This document shows, piece by piece, positions 26,794 to 35,181 of a stretch of 64,000 bases of DNA. Numbering within the stretch: the first letter of the stretch is position 1; each line of letters begins with the position of its first letter. Under the pieces are notes generated by a model. The model saw only the letters and a list, made by a program, of their open reading frames with translations. It searched no databases and was not told the DNA's origin. The translations under genes were made by a program, and so were the position numbers. Source of the DNA: Aliiglaciecola lipolytica E3 (lineage in GTDB: Bacteria; Pseudomonadota; Gammaproteobacteria; Enterobacterales; Alteromonadaceae); NCBI RefSeq assembly GCF_000314975.1, contig NZ_BAEN01000038.1:1-64000 (forward strand), read 5' to 3'.

Positions 26794-27387
26794 TTAATTT
26801 TGCAACCAACTTTGAATTTGTTGCATTTGTTCTGGTGTATTTACGTTGAAAAAAGAATTCTGTCTTTGCTGATCATTTACATATTTCAACTCTTTCGCGC
26901 TTAACTTTTCTAGTAAGGCTCTTACTGACAAAATACCTGCGTCAATTTGTTTAGTCAGGATTTGTGCAAAACACGCATCCAACCAGATAAAAAATGGCAT
27001 TGGATGATTTTGATAATAACAACTGGTTTGTTTTTCATTGCCATATTCACAAAGCTGCTTTATCCCGTCTGCCGGAAATAGTGGCATATCAATCGGCACC
27101 ACCACGATACTATCAACACCAACCAATCGATCGGCACGGTGCATGAGCGCATCGAGAGCCCCTAGGGGGCCGATTTGAGGTAGTCTATCGGTCAGCGCGC
27201 CGTCAATTCTGTTTGAGCTAATGACATAATTGCTTATACCTAGTTCAGAAAATCGTTTAATCGCCTGCTCTAAGAATGACGCTCCTGACAATTGCAGTGT
27301 CGATTTATCAACGCCCATTCTGCTAGAGCGACCGCCAGCCAGTATCACTCCAAGAGTAGAGACAAGTGGCAATGTTTCAACAGTCAC
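26794..27387 (-). CDS. mobA: Molybdenum cofactor guanylyltransferase
   Basis: MobA couples GMP to Moco to form the guanine dinucleotide cofactor used by DMSO-reductase-family enzymes. The 197-residue protein has the nucleotidyltransferase loop GVILAGGRSSRMGVDKS near residues 13-29, and VVVPIDMPLF with the metal aspartate near residue 100. It is inserted between moaA and moaB, three bases after moaA. In E. coli mobA is in a separate locus, so this grouping puts dinucleotide formation under the same leader as the pterin pathway. Confidence 0.93.
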   Translation of the reverse strand: MTVETLPLVSTLGVILAGGRSSRMGVDKSTLQLSGASFLEQAIKRFSELGISNYVISSNRIDGALTDRLPQIGPLGALDALMHRADRLVGVDSIVVVPIDMPLFPADGIKQLCEYGNEKQTSCYYQNHPMPFFIWLDACFAQILTKQIDAGILSVRALLEKLSAKELKYVNDQQRQNSFFNVNTPEQMQQIQSWLQN

Positions 27388-27390
27388 TGT

Positions 27391-28359
27391 TTAGCCCCCT
27401 AACATCGCCAAATGTTTGGTTGCACCGGTAAAACCTTGGTCAAGCCAATGACTGGCTTCTTTGTCACCCAATAAATGTTTTAATTGTTGTTGCAGTAAAT
27501 GCGTATCGGTATCTTGTAACAATGGACGTATATCAAGTCCTTTATCGGCAAACAAGCACAGGTGTAATTTACCGGTAGCACTTATTCTTAGTCGATTACA
27601 GCTCGCACAAAAGTCTTTGCTGTACGGCATAATTAAGCCAATTTTTCCGCGATAATCAGGATGCCAAAATTCTTGCGCGGGACCGGCTGTTTTATCTTGA
27701 ATAACAGGAGTCCAACCATGTGCAATTAATTTTTGTTTAATAGGTTCACCGGATAAATGATTGCGCTTAAAAAATTCAACGTTATCCCCTGTTTCCATCA
27801 GTTCAATCATGCGAAATGTAATAGGAGTATCTTTAAGCCAAGCTAGGAATCGCTCTAATTCATTATCATTGTATTGGCGCATCAACACACCATTCACTTT
27901 GACTTTTAAACCTAATTCTAGTGCACGGCTTATCCCGGTTAAAATCGTATCTAATTTATTATGGCCGGTGATACTTGCAAACATTCTAGGATCGAGACTA
28001 TCGATGCTCACATTTAATGAATTGAGACCTGCGTTAAACCATGACTCAACTTGTTGCGCTAATCGATAGCCATTAGTCGTGATTGCAACTTGTTTTATTC
28101 CAGGTGTTGTAGAAGCTATTTGAATAATTTCAGGCAGGTCTTTACGCAAAGAAGGTTCGCCACCTGTTATACGAATTTTTTGCGTTCCTAATTTTGCAAA
28201 ACCAGAACAAATTTGGCGAATTTCGGATAAACGCAGGAAGTCCCGATCAGAATCACATTGATATCCGTCGGGTAAACAATAATCGCAACTAAAGTTGCAT
28301 ACATCAGTAACAGACAGCCGCAAGTAATGGAAGCGCCGCCCAAATTTATCTTCTAACAC
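27391..28359 (-). CDS. moaA: GTP 3',8-cyclase MoaA (radical SAM)
   Basis: MoaA starts Moco synthesis by converting GTP to 3',8-cyclo-7,8-dihydro-GTP. The radical-SAM cluster is CNFSCDYC near residues 20-27. The second cluster is CASCNRLRIS plus LHLC near residues 250-270, and the C-terminus ends in the required Gly-Gly (AMLGG). The frame can start at GTG 28368, but AAAGG at 28368-28372 fits the second GTG at 28359, which I prefer (322 residues, E. coli 329). It is the first gene of the moa operon and has a probable Moco riboswitch in its leader. Confidence 0.95.
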   Translation of the reverse strand: MLEDKFGRRFHYLRLSVTDVCNFSCDYCLPDGYQCDSDRDFLRLSEIRQICSGFAKLGTQKIRITGGEPSLRKDLPEIIQIASTTPGIKQVAITTNGYRLAQQVESWFNAGLNSLNVSIDSLDPRMFASITGHNKLDTILTGISRALELGLKVKVNGVLMRQYNDNELERFLAWLKDTPITFRMIELMETGDNVEFFKRNHLSGEPIKQKLIAHGWTPVIQDKTAGPAQEFWHPDYRGKIGLIMPYSKDFCASCNRLRISATGKLHLCLFADKGLDIRPLLQDTDTHLLQQQLKHLLGDKEASHWLDQGFTGATKHLAMLGG

Positions 28360-28390
28360 GTTAAACACCTTTCCAAAGTCACATACAACG

Positions 28391-28470
28391 AAATTGCCGC
28401 ATGTGTAGCGGGAGGCAAATCAGTTTCCTGATCAACCCTGGCAACCGTAAACAGTTGCGGCCTAATTTAC
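28391..28470 (-). ncRNA. Probable molybdenum-cofactor (Moco) riboswitch in the moaA leader
   Basis: The minus-strand leader of moaA is unusually structured and GC-rich. A hairpin GCAAC-loop-GTTGC (28444-28457 region) is followed by CAGGGTTG, then a stem ATCAG/CTGAT closed by a GAAA tetraloop, then GCCTCCCGC and a CCGC/GCGG hairpin. Outer arms AAATT and AATTT can pair. A GNRA-capped helix and a conserved CCTCCCG-like strand are what I recall of the Moco RNA motif upstream of moaA operons. The location is exactly right. I could not run a covariance search. Confidence 0.72.
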
Positions 28471-28679
28471 CTATATTGAAATTCAATACTTAGCAAAAAA
28501 AGGCTCGGAGTTTCTTTTTGAGTATCACTCAATATGCAAGTATAGCACCTGTGATTAAAGCATTAAAACTCACAATCTAGGTGCAATGCAAATTCTTTAT
28601 GTTTTAAGATAGATCTGAACTGCTAAGCTTATTTAGACTCGATAACATTAATATTCCCTACTTTACAAAAAGCACTAAA

Positions 28680-28696
28680 TTGGCACGTTTGTTGTA
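28680..28696 (+). promoter_or_regulatory. Candidate sigma-54 (-24/-12) promoter of the glucosylglycerate operon
   Basis: TTGGCACGTTTGTTGTA matches the sigma-54 consensus TGGCACG-N4-TTGCA at every position except T for C in the -12 GC. The GG and G(T) are exactly 12 bases apart. Transcription would start near 28707, 48 bases before the first gene. No sigma-70 -35/-10 pair competes at this place. Inverted half-sites 120-160 bases upstream are where an enhancer-binding activator would sit. Confidence 0.5.
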
Positions 28697-28754
28697 AGTT
28701 CAATGGGATGAAGGAAAAAAATCCAATTCAATATCTAATTAAAATAGGCAAATT

Positions 28755-29669
28755 TTGAAGGTAACCCCAGAATCTAAAAGGCTACTTGATGCCTTTATTG
28801 AAAAACACCAACTCGGAGCGAACTTCAGTGAAGTTGCGCTAAACTGGTTCATTCCGCTAGCCGAAAAACTTTACTTGCACCACAGTAGTGCAAAAGGCCC
28901 AATTTTTGTTGGCATTAATGGCTGTCAAGGATCTGGCAAGTCTACGTTAACTGAACTATTGCTTACCTATCTAGTTGAAGTAAAACAGCTAAATGTCATC
29001 AACTTATCATTAGATGATTTCTACTACTCAAAACAATATCGTCAATCGTTAGCGAAAAACACGCACCCTCTGCTCGCCACTCGTGGCGTACCAGGTACTC
29101 ACGACACGGCTTTATTAAAACAGGTTTTACTCAATTTACAGCAACAAAAAACTGGATTTCCAATTCCAAGGTTTAATAAGGCAACAGATGATCCATTTGA
29201 AAAATCACAATGGCCTATTATTCAAAGTCCTGTAGATATTACGTTAATGGAAGGATGGTGTTGGGGAGTCAAAGCTCAAAAGGCTGACCAATTGTCTTTA
29301 CCAGTAAACAATTTGGAGTCTTCTGAAGACCCTGATGGTGAGTGGAGACGATATGTTAACCAGCAACTGCAACATGAATATGCTCCACTATATGACATGA
29401 TGGATGTTTGGATCATGCTAAAAGCCCCTTCATTTGAATGTGTGTTCGATTGGCGCTTGCAGCAGGAACAAAAACTGATTAATAAATTGGCTTCCGACAA
29501 CTCGGCAGGCAAACACAGTGGAATTATGTCTCCTACTGAGATTCAACGATTTATCCAACACTATCAAAGGTTAACTGAGCAGAGTTTAACTACACTAAGT
29601 GATACCTGTGATGTCGTATTTGAATTAGATAAAAACCGAAAAATAATCAACACTAAGGGGGTAAAATGA
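28755..29669 (+). CDS. P-loop glycerate kinase (plant/yeast GLYK type), probably D-glycerate 3-kinase
   Basis: This is a 304-residue P-loop kinase with Walker A GCQGSGKST near residues 56-64, NLSLDDFYYSKQYR, and the family hallmarks LATRGVPGTHD (about 112-122) and MEGWCWGVKA (about 166-175). These are typical of D-glycerate 3-kinase and Tda10/YggC-like proteins. The start is TTG 28755 with AGG seven bases before. It is the first gene of a tightly packed operon whose last enzyme should release glycerate, so returning glycerate to 3-phosphoglycerate is the logical role. Activity on other small acids or nucleosides cannot be excluded. Confidence 0.85.
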   Translation: MKVTPESKRLLDAFIEKHQLGANFSEVALNWFIPLAEKLYLHHSSAKGPIFVGINGCQGSGKSTLTELLLTYLVEVKQLNVINLSLDDFYYSKQYRQSLAKNTHPLLATRGVPGTHDTALLKQVLLNLQQQKTGFPIPRFNKATDDPFEKSQWPIIQSPVDITLMEGWCWGVKAQKADQLSLPVNNLESSEDPDGEWRRYVNQQLQHEYAPLYDMMDVWIMLKAPSFECVFDWRLQQEQKLINKLASDNSAGKHSGIMSPTEIQRFIQHYQRLTEQSLTTLSDTCDVVFELDKNRKIINTKGVK

Positions 29670-30508
29670 GAGACCAGTTTGTCATTTTCACCGATATGGA
29701 TGGCACATTACTGGATCATCATTCTTATAGTCACCAAGCCGCAGAAAAAATGCTTAAATTTTTGAAAGAGCAAAATATTCCTGTCATTCCAAACACCAGT
29801 AAAACCTATGACGAAATGCAAGAATTAACAGCGCAATTGAAAATTCAAGGACCTTTTATTGTCGAAAACGGAGCGGCTATTCACATTCCCCACGGATTTT
29901 TCAAGAAAAAACCAGCCAATACACAGTGGATGGGTAAAAACTGGGTACGCAATTTCACATCCAAAAAAAGTTATTGGCTAAGTTTACTTAAAAAAATAGA
30001 AAGTGATTTTGAAGGCCAATTTACTCATTTTGCAAAAATGACGTTATCCGACATTTGTGACGCTACTGGTTTGGAGCCGGAACAAGCCAAACGTGCAGCC
30101 AATCGATTATACGGTGAACCTGTGCTGTGGCTAGGTAGCGAAGAACAAAAGAAAAAATTTATTACTTGTGTCACCCAACTAGGCGCGAAAACGCTAATTG
30201 GTGGACGTTTCATCCATATTTCTGGGGAAACAGATAAAGGAGCTGCATTAAATTGGTTTGTCGGAGAGTTACGACGCCAATACCCAGACACCAATTGGAT
30301 TTCTATTGCATTAGGTGACGGACAAAATGACGCAGCGATGCTTGATGCTGCAGATATTGCTGTCCGCATCAAATCTCCAGTTAATGATTACCCTCAACTT
30401 CAACGCACAGAAAATGTGATTGATAGCCAACTAGAGGGACCTGAAGGATGGACAGAGAGCCTTCAACATATATTAAATTTAACTTTAAAGGAGCCAGAAA
30501 ATGGCTGA
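29666..30508 (+). CDS. HAD phosphatase, mannosyl/glucosyl-3-phosphoglycerate phosphatase type
   Basis: This 280-residue protein is of the MpgP/YedP branch of HAD-IIB phosphatases. Motif I is FTDMDGTLLD (nucleophile Asp near residue 9), motif II is PNTSKTYDEM, and motif IV is ALGDGQNDAAML. The cap domain lies in between. The family removes phosphate from mannosyl- or glucosyl-3-phosphoglycerate. Beside the next gene, dephosphorylation of glucosyl-3-phosphoglycerate to glucosylglycerate is most likely. ATG overlaps the kinase stop (ATGA) and its own end overlaps the next start by eight bases. Confidence 0.88.
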   Translation: MRDQFVIFTDMDGTLLDHHSYSHQAAEKMLKFLKEQNIPVIPNTSKTYDEMQELTAQLKIQGPFIVENGAAIHIPHGFFKKKPANTQWMGKNWVRNFTSKKSYWLSLLKKIESDFEGQFTHFAKMTLSDICDATGLEPEQAKRAANRLYGEPVLWLGSEEQKKKFITCVTQLGAKTLIGGRFIHISGETDKGAALNWFVGELRRQYPDTNWISIALGDGQNDAAMLDAADIAVRIKSPVNDYPQLQRTENVIDSQLEGPEGWTESLQHILNLTLKEPENG

Positions 30509-31724
30509 TTTTTACCAAAACGGAATAACAACAACATTACATCAACTATCTAACCGCCCCATTGAAGAAATGGAGTCTGAATTATTAGCATTTTCCAAAA
30601 AACGTCCATTGGGTCTACTTCTGCCTAGTTTGTTTTCTGAACTGGAAGGCGAAGCTATGCCAGAAATTATTAATCACATTAGCAAGGTGCCTTATTTAAA
30701 TGAGATTGTGATTGGTTTAGATAGAGCGTCAAAAGAACAATACCAACATGCAATTAAATTTTTTGACAAGTTACCGCAGCACCATCGCATTCTATGGAAT
30801 GATGGTCCGCGACTTCAGGCTATCGATAGTGAATTAGCTGAGTTGGGGTTAGCCCCAAAAGAATTAGGTAAAGGCCGCAATGTTTGGTATTGCATGGGGT
30901 ATATTTTGGCGACGGGACGCACTGAATCCATCGCGCTACATGATTGTGACATTTTAACCTACGATCGAAGTTTACTCGCCAAATTGATTTACCCTGTTGC
31001 CCACCCACAATTCAACTATGAATTTTGTAAAGGGTATTATGCTCGTGTAGCGGATGGCAAAATCAACGGACGTGTTTCAAGGTTATTGGTTACCCCATTA
31101 TTAAGAGCGTTAAAACGCACAGTAGGTAACAACGAATATTTAGAGTTTATGGATAGCTTTAGATATCCACTTGCCGGTGAATTTTCGTTTCGACGCGACG
31201 TACTAAATGATATCCGTATACCCAGTGATTGGGGATTAGAAATCGGCGTATTGTCAGAAATGCATAGAAACTATTCACATAACCGTTTGTGTCAGGTGGA
31301 TATTGCGGAAACCTACGATCATAAACATCAAGACTTGTCTTTGCATAATGACCAAGGTGGTTTGTCGAAAATGTCGATCGACATTACCAAAGCATTGTTT
31401 CGCAAACTTGCAACGCAAGGCTTCACGTTTACAAATGAATCTTTCCGCACATTAAAGGCAACCTATTTCCGAATTGCTTTAGATTTTGTTGAAACATATC
31501 ACAATGATGCCTTGATGAATGGACTGGAATTAGACATTCATAGAGAAGAAAAGGCGGTTGAAATGTTTGCCCAAAACATTATGAAAGCTGGGCAAAGTTT
31601 CTTAGAAAATCCAATGGAGACACCATTTATTCCGAGTTGGAACAGAGTTATCAGTGCTGTTCCAGACATACTTGATCGCATAAAAGATGCAGTCGAACAG
31701 GATTACGAAGAGTATCGATATTAA
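30501..31724 (+). CDS. gpgS: Glucosyl-3-phosphoglycerate synthase (GT81-like)
   Basis: This 407-residue glycosyltransferase should join glucose from an NDP donor to D-3-phosphoglycerate. The GT-A metal motif is in LHDCDILTYDRS (DCD near residue 151). The acceptor region includes PLAGEFSFRRDV and DWGLEIGVLSEMH, both typical of GpgS and the related mannosyl enzymes. AAGGAG lies about seven bases before ATG 30501. The phosphatase before it and the phosphorylase after it support glucosylglycerate rather than mannosylglycerate as the product. Donor choice (UDP, ADP or GDP) cannot be read from the sequence. Confidence 0.88.
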   Translation: MADFYQNGITTTLHQLSNRPIEEMESELLAFSKKRPLGLLLPSLFSELEGEAMPEIINHISKVPYLNEIVIGLDRASKEQYQHAIKFFDKLPQHHRILWNDGPRLQAIDSELAELGLAPKELGKGRNVWYCMGYILATGRTESIALHDCDILTYDRSLLAKLIYPVAHPQFNYEFCKGYYARVADGKINGRVSRLLVTPLLRALKRTVGNNEYLEFMDSFRYPLAGEFSFRRDVLNDIRIPSDWGLEIGVLSEMHRNYSHNRLCQVDIAETYDHKHQDLSLHNDQGGLSKMSIDITKALFRKLATQGFTFTNESFRTLKATYFRIALDFVETYHNDALMNGLELDIHREEKAVEMFAQNIMKAGQSFLENPMETPFIPSWNRVISAVPDILDRIKDAVEQDYEEYRY

Positions 31725-31742
31725 ATGTAAGGGGTAATGCGA

Positions 31743-33503
31743 ATGTCCGACGCTTATACGTGGCTGTGTGAAAAAGTACAACATCACTTAGACGTGATAT
31801 ATCAAGGAGTAGAGATCCCTCAAAGCAGTGAGGAGATTGCTAAATCTTTAATTAACACAATGCGATTGAATGAGGTAAGCACAAAACAAATGCCAATACC
31901 TCATCAAAATCATTGGAGCGAAGAAGACATTGTTCTGATTACCTATGGCGATAGTATTGAATCTGAAACGCAAAGCCCGTTAGTTACTTTGCATCAGTTC
32001 TTGAATAAATACGTGAAAGATACGATTAATGGAGTACATATCCTCCCCTTCTTTCCGTATAGTTCCGATGACGGATTCGCTGTAATTGACTACTCTAGCG
32101 TCAATGAATCTTTGGGGAATTGGTTAGATATTAAATCGATTTCGTCCAATTATAAGCTAATGTCAGACTTAGTCATAAATCACTGTTCTTCCAGAAGTGC
32201 CTGGTTTGATAATTTTATTAAATGTGAAGGTACCGGCAGTGATTTCTTTTTCACCGTAGATGATGACTATGATATTTCCCAAGTTGTTAGGCCTCGAACA
32301 TCAGATTTGTTGCGAGAAACCAAAACGGCAGAAGGGATTAAAAAAGTTTGGTGTACCTTTAGTCATGACCAAGTTGACTTTGATTTTCAAAACCCCAAAG
32401 TGTTGGCAGCATTTGTATTAATTATTCGTCAATATTTAGATCATGGTGTTAGGATTTTCAGATTGGATGCTGTTGCATTCTTATGGAAAAAGTCAGGCAC
32501 AACTTGCATCAATTTAGAAAAAACTCACGAAGTCATCCGCTTACTCCGCACTCTAATCGAATATGCCCAAAACGATTGCATTATTATCACGGAAACAAAT
32601 ATACCTAACCGTGAAAACCTGACTTACTTTGGCAACGCCAATGAAGCACACGCAGTATACAATTTTTCATTGCCTCCGCTGTTAGTCAATACATTGGTTA
32701 CGGGCGATTGTACCTATTTGAAGAACTGGCTAATGAGTATGCCGCCTGCACAAAATGGAACTACCTATTTTAATTTCATCGCTTCCCACGATGGCATTGG
32801 TCTTCGGCCGGCTGAGGGACTTCTTAATGAAGATGAAATTAATACTTTGGTAAATACCATGCAAAGTTTCGGCGGTATGGTGTCTTGGCGTACCCTTCCA
32901 GGTGGTAAACAAAAGCCATATGAAATTAATATTGCTTTGTTTGATGCACTAAAAGGTACGACTAAAGGGGCTGATACTTTAGGCATGGAGAGATTTATTT
33001 GTGCCCATGAAATTATGTTTGCTTTAGAAGGCATTCCAGGATTGTATGTGCATAGTTTATTAGCCACCGGAAACGATTATGAAAGGGTGACTAACACCAG
33101 TCAAAATCGCTCGATAAACCGCCGTCGTTGGAATATGGCTGAACTAGAATCCCAACTTGCTGATAACACAACTCAGCACAGTGTTGCCTTGTCTCGCATA
33201 AATCACCTACTCGCTATTCGTATTAATCAAAAAGCATTCCATCCAAATGCTACCCAGTTTACATTGCAACTGGGTAAAAACTTATTTGGTTTTTGGCGTC
33301 AAAGTATCGATAGACGTCAAAGTATTTTTTGTATTAGTAACATTACCGATGTCGAACAAACGGTTGTCATGTCAGACATTAACCTGATAGGTACAGATTG
33401 TTGGTGGGATTTGATCACAGGCGATGAAATCATTTTGGATCACTCAGATTTCATTTTAGCTCCCTACCAAACTGTATGGATAAGTAATACCTGTACCGTG
33501 TGA
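31743..33503 (+). CDS. GH13_18 phosphorylase, probably glucosylglycerate phosphorylase
   Basis: This 586-residue alpha-amylase-fold enzyme is of the sucrose-phosphorylase subfamily. The nucleophile Asp is in [14 protein letters not shown] (near 238), the acid/base Glu in [10 protein letters not shown] (near 281), and the third carboxylate in IASHDGIG (near 340). The subfamily includes sucrose, sucrose-6-phosphate and glucosylglycerate phosphorylases (E. coli YcjM type). Placed with gpgS and its phosphatase, it should split glucosylglycerate with phosphate to glucose-1-phosphate and glycerate. I start at ATG 31743 because AAGGGG is spaced 8 bases from it and only 2 from ATG 31737. There is no secretion signal. 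Confidence 0.87.
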   Translation: MSDAYTWLCEKVQHHLDVIYQGVEIPQSSEEIAKSLINTMRLNEVSTKQMPIPHQNHWSEEDIVLITYGDSIESETQSPLVTLHQFLNKYVKDTINGVHILPFFPYSSDDGFAVIDYSSVNESLGNWLDIKSISSNYKLMSDLVINHCSSRSAWFDNFIKCEGTGSDFFFTVDDDYDISQVVRPRTSDLLRETKTAEGIKKVWCTFSHDQVDFDFQNPKVLAAFVLIIRQYLDHGVRIFRLDAVAFLWKKSGTTCINLEKTHEVIRLLRTLIEYAQNDCIIITETNIPNRENLTYFGNANEAHAVYNFSLPPLLVNTLVTGDCTYLKNWLMSMPPAQNGTTYFNFIASHDGIGLRPAEGLLNEDEINTLVNTMQSFGGMVSWRTLPGGKQKPYEINIALFDALKGTTKGADTLGMERFICAHEIMFALEGIPGLYVHSLLATGNDYERVTNTSQNRSINRRRWNMAELESQLADNTTQHSVALSRINHLLAIRINQKAFHPNATQFTLQLGKNLFGFWRQSIDRRQSIFCISNITDVEQTVVMSDINLIGTDCWWDLITGDEIILDHSDFILAPYQTVWISNTCTV

Positions 33504-33526
33504 ATTAGCCACTTAAATGAACTGCA

Positions 33527-33561
33527 GATAGGGTGCTGTTACTTTTTCGCACCACCCTATC
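33527..33561 (+). terminator. Possible terminator of the glucosylglycerate operon
   Basis: A perfect 9-bp stem GATAGGGTG/CACCCTATC with a 17-base loop begins 24 bases after the phosphorylase stop. Only short T-runs follow (CTTCTGATTTTC), so efficiency is uncertain. Confidence 0.45.
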
Positions 33562-33790
33562 CTTCTGATTTTCAAGGTAATTAAAATACTCGTTAATATT
33601 GTGTAACCTAACATCCACACTTTTAAGGTTTTTTCACCTTGAATCTTTGTAACTTCCTCTTACTCACTCTCAATCGTTAATCTATCTCATTGTTAAATAA
33701 CACATTTCATAAAGTGGCACAGTACGTGTAATAGCCTAACCATACAACAGACAACCTGTTGTTTAGTTTAGAAGTTGTTTTATGAGTACC

Positions 33791-33810
33791 AGTAATTGAT
33801 ACCAATTACT
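33791..33810. repeat. 20-bp perfect inverted repeat before the EF-hand gene
   Basis: AGTAATTG-ATAC-CAATTACT has two perfect 8-base arms. It ends 29 bases before the EF-hand start codon and just upstream of its ribosome site. It could be an operator or form an mRNA hairpin in the 5' leader. Confidence 0.45.
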
Positions 33811-33839
33811 AAAAAACTAAATTTAATGGAGATATGAAA

Positions 33840-34049
33840 ATGAAAAAGACTATCCTTATCAGCGCTTTCGTTTTAGCTACCGGTACTGTTTATGCTCAAG
33901 AAGACAAAATTGCCATTTTAGATACTGATGCCGATGGCCGCATTAGTGTTGAAGAAGCGGCAAGCGATCCTTCCTTGTCTGCTGTTTTTGCTGAACTAGA
34001 TATGAATAAAGATGGGTACTTAACCCCTAGCGAATTAGCAGAGTACTAA
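33840..34049 (+). CDS. Small exported EF-hand protein
   Basis: This 69-residue protein has a Sec signal peptide (MKKTILISAFVLATGTVYA, cleaved before QEDK) and a mature part of only about 50 residues, made of two EF-hand loops: DTDADGRISVEE and DMNKDGYLTPSE. Both loops have the Asp/Asp/Asp-Gly and terminal Glu positions for calcium. ATG 33840 is preferred over 33834 since GGAG (33828-33831) is eight bases before it. Similar tiny periplasmic calcium-binding proteins occur in marine bacteria; the role is unknown. It is monocistronic, with a terminator behind it. Confidence 0.85.
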   Translation: MKKTILISAFVLATGTVYAQEDKIAILDTDADGRISVEEAASDPSLSAVFAELDMNKDGYLTPSELAEY

Positions 34050-34077
34050 GTATCACTATAACTTAGTTATTCTAACC

Positions 34078-34107
34078 AACAACACCTGCTTTAGCGCAGG
34101 TGTTGTT
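34078..34107 (+). terminator. Terminator of the EF-hand gene
   Basis: AACAACACCTGC at 34078-34089 pairs with GCAGGTGTTGTT at 34096-34107 around TTTAGC. It is followed by a T-rich stretch (TTCTTTG). Confidence 0.8.
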
Positions 34108-34322
34108 TTCTTTGTTGAGTTAAAACCTCCGCCTTATCTTCCCTTTTCAAACACTGATTTATGTTGTTTAAAACCTAAAAAGCTGTTTCTAAAAATGTTG
34201 TAACACAATTAATCTTCACAATTAATTTGTATCAGATAACAATATTCGAATAAGTCTTTGATCGTCATTAGTGTATATTGAAGGCGATAATCAAAAAGCT
34301 AATCTTTTTAAGGAAAATATTT

Positions 34323-35181
34323 ATGTACAGAGCGTTACTCTTTTCACTTTTGTTGAGCTTTCCCACATCCACTCTTTTTGCAGCGTCCGTATGGAAAGTC
34401 AGTAAAGGTGATGATCACGTTTTGATTGGAGGAACAATTCATCTGTTAAGTGCGAATGATTATCCGTTACCTGAAAAATTTGATACCGCATATCAGGCCA
34501 CTGACACATTAGTATTTGAGTCAGATATGGCGAAAATGAATAGCCCGGAATTTCAACAAGAATCACTCAAATACATTTTGTTGCAAGATGGGAAAACCAT
34601 CAAAGACTTTTTATCCGACGAAACTTATCAAGCACTTGACGCCCACCTGAAACAAAGAAATCTTTCAGTCGCGCAATTCTCAACGCTAAAACCCAGTTTT
34701 TTTATCTGTGACTTTATCCTTGATTGAAATGCAAATGATGGGTGTAAACAGTGCTGGAGTAGACGTTTACTATTCTACGAAAGGAATCGGCGATAAAAAA
34801 CACATTAAATGGTTTGAAGAACCAGAAGAACAAATGGCGATATTAGCAGCCATGGGTAAAGGCAAAGAAGACGAAATGATTGCCTATAGCATTGAAGATG
34901 TGAAGAAAATTCCAGACGTTATGCCAAAAATGTTAGCAGCATGGCGTGAAGGTGACATGCAAAAGCTGTCTGAAGTGAGTCTAGAAGAAATGCAACAAGA
35001 TTACCCTGAAATATATGACCAAATTCTGGTTCAACGAAATAAAAACTGGGTCCCCAAAATCGAACGTTTATTTGGCGATAAACACAATGAATTTATTTTG
35101 GTTGGCGCACTGCATTTGGCTGGCGATGAAAGTGTCTTAAGCCTTTTAAAAGAAAAAGGTTATTCAGTCGAAAAATACTAA
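34323..35181 (+). pseudogene. TraB/GumN-family protein gene broken by a frameshift in a T-run
   Basis: Two overlapping frames make one TraB/GumN-type protein. The first (34323-34727) gives a signal peptide (MYRALLFSLLLSFP..., cleavage near LFAA), then VWKVSKGDDHVLIGGTIHLL. It runs out of frame after TLKPSF. The second (in frame from about 34693 to 35181) continues with LSVTLSLIEMQMMGV and ends with HNEFILVGALHLAGD, the family's C-terminal block. The break is at seven consecutive T (AGTTTTTTTATC, near 34690-34700). Removing one T restores a single frame of about 285 residues. ATG 34323 has AAGGA eight bases upstream. It may be a real mutation, a sequencing error or slippage. Confidence 0.8.

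Larger units (their letters stand above)
28360..28754. other. Divergent region between moaA and the glucosylglycerate operon
   Basis: These 395 bases hold three things: the moaA leader with its riboswitch (28391-28470), a small inverted repeat TTGAGT-ATC-ACTCAA (28518-28532), and the regulatory region of the rightward operon. The last contains inverted half-sites AGCACCT (28544-28550) and AGGTGCA (28579-28585) and the -24/-12 promoter at 28680-28696. Confidence 0.6.
33504..33839. other. Intergenic region after the glucosylglycerate operon
   Basis: These 336 bases hold a hairpin (GATAGGGTG 33527-33535, CACCCTATC 33553-33561) that may end the upstream operon, although its T-run is weak. There is also a strong inverted repeat at 33791-33810. 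Between them is AT-rich DNA with no open frame and no clear promoter. Confidence 0.5.

Noticed and set aside
28518-28532. TTGAGT-ATC-ACTCAA between the Moco leader and the sigma-54-like promoter
   Set aside because: Six-base arms in AT-rich DNA are expected by chance. It is kept only as a note in the region entry.
33715-33730. Second sigma-54-like sequence, TGGCACAGTACGTGTA, before the EF-hand gene
   Set aside because: The -24 half is good, but the -12 half has two mismatches at key positions (GTGT for TTGC). It is too weak to call alone.
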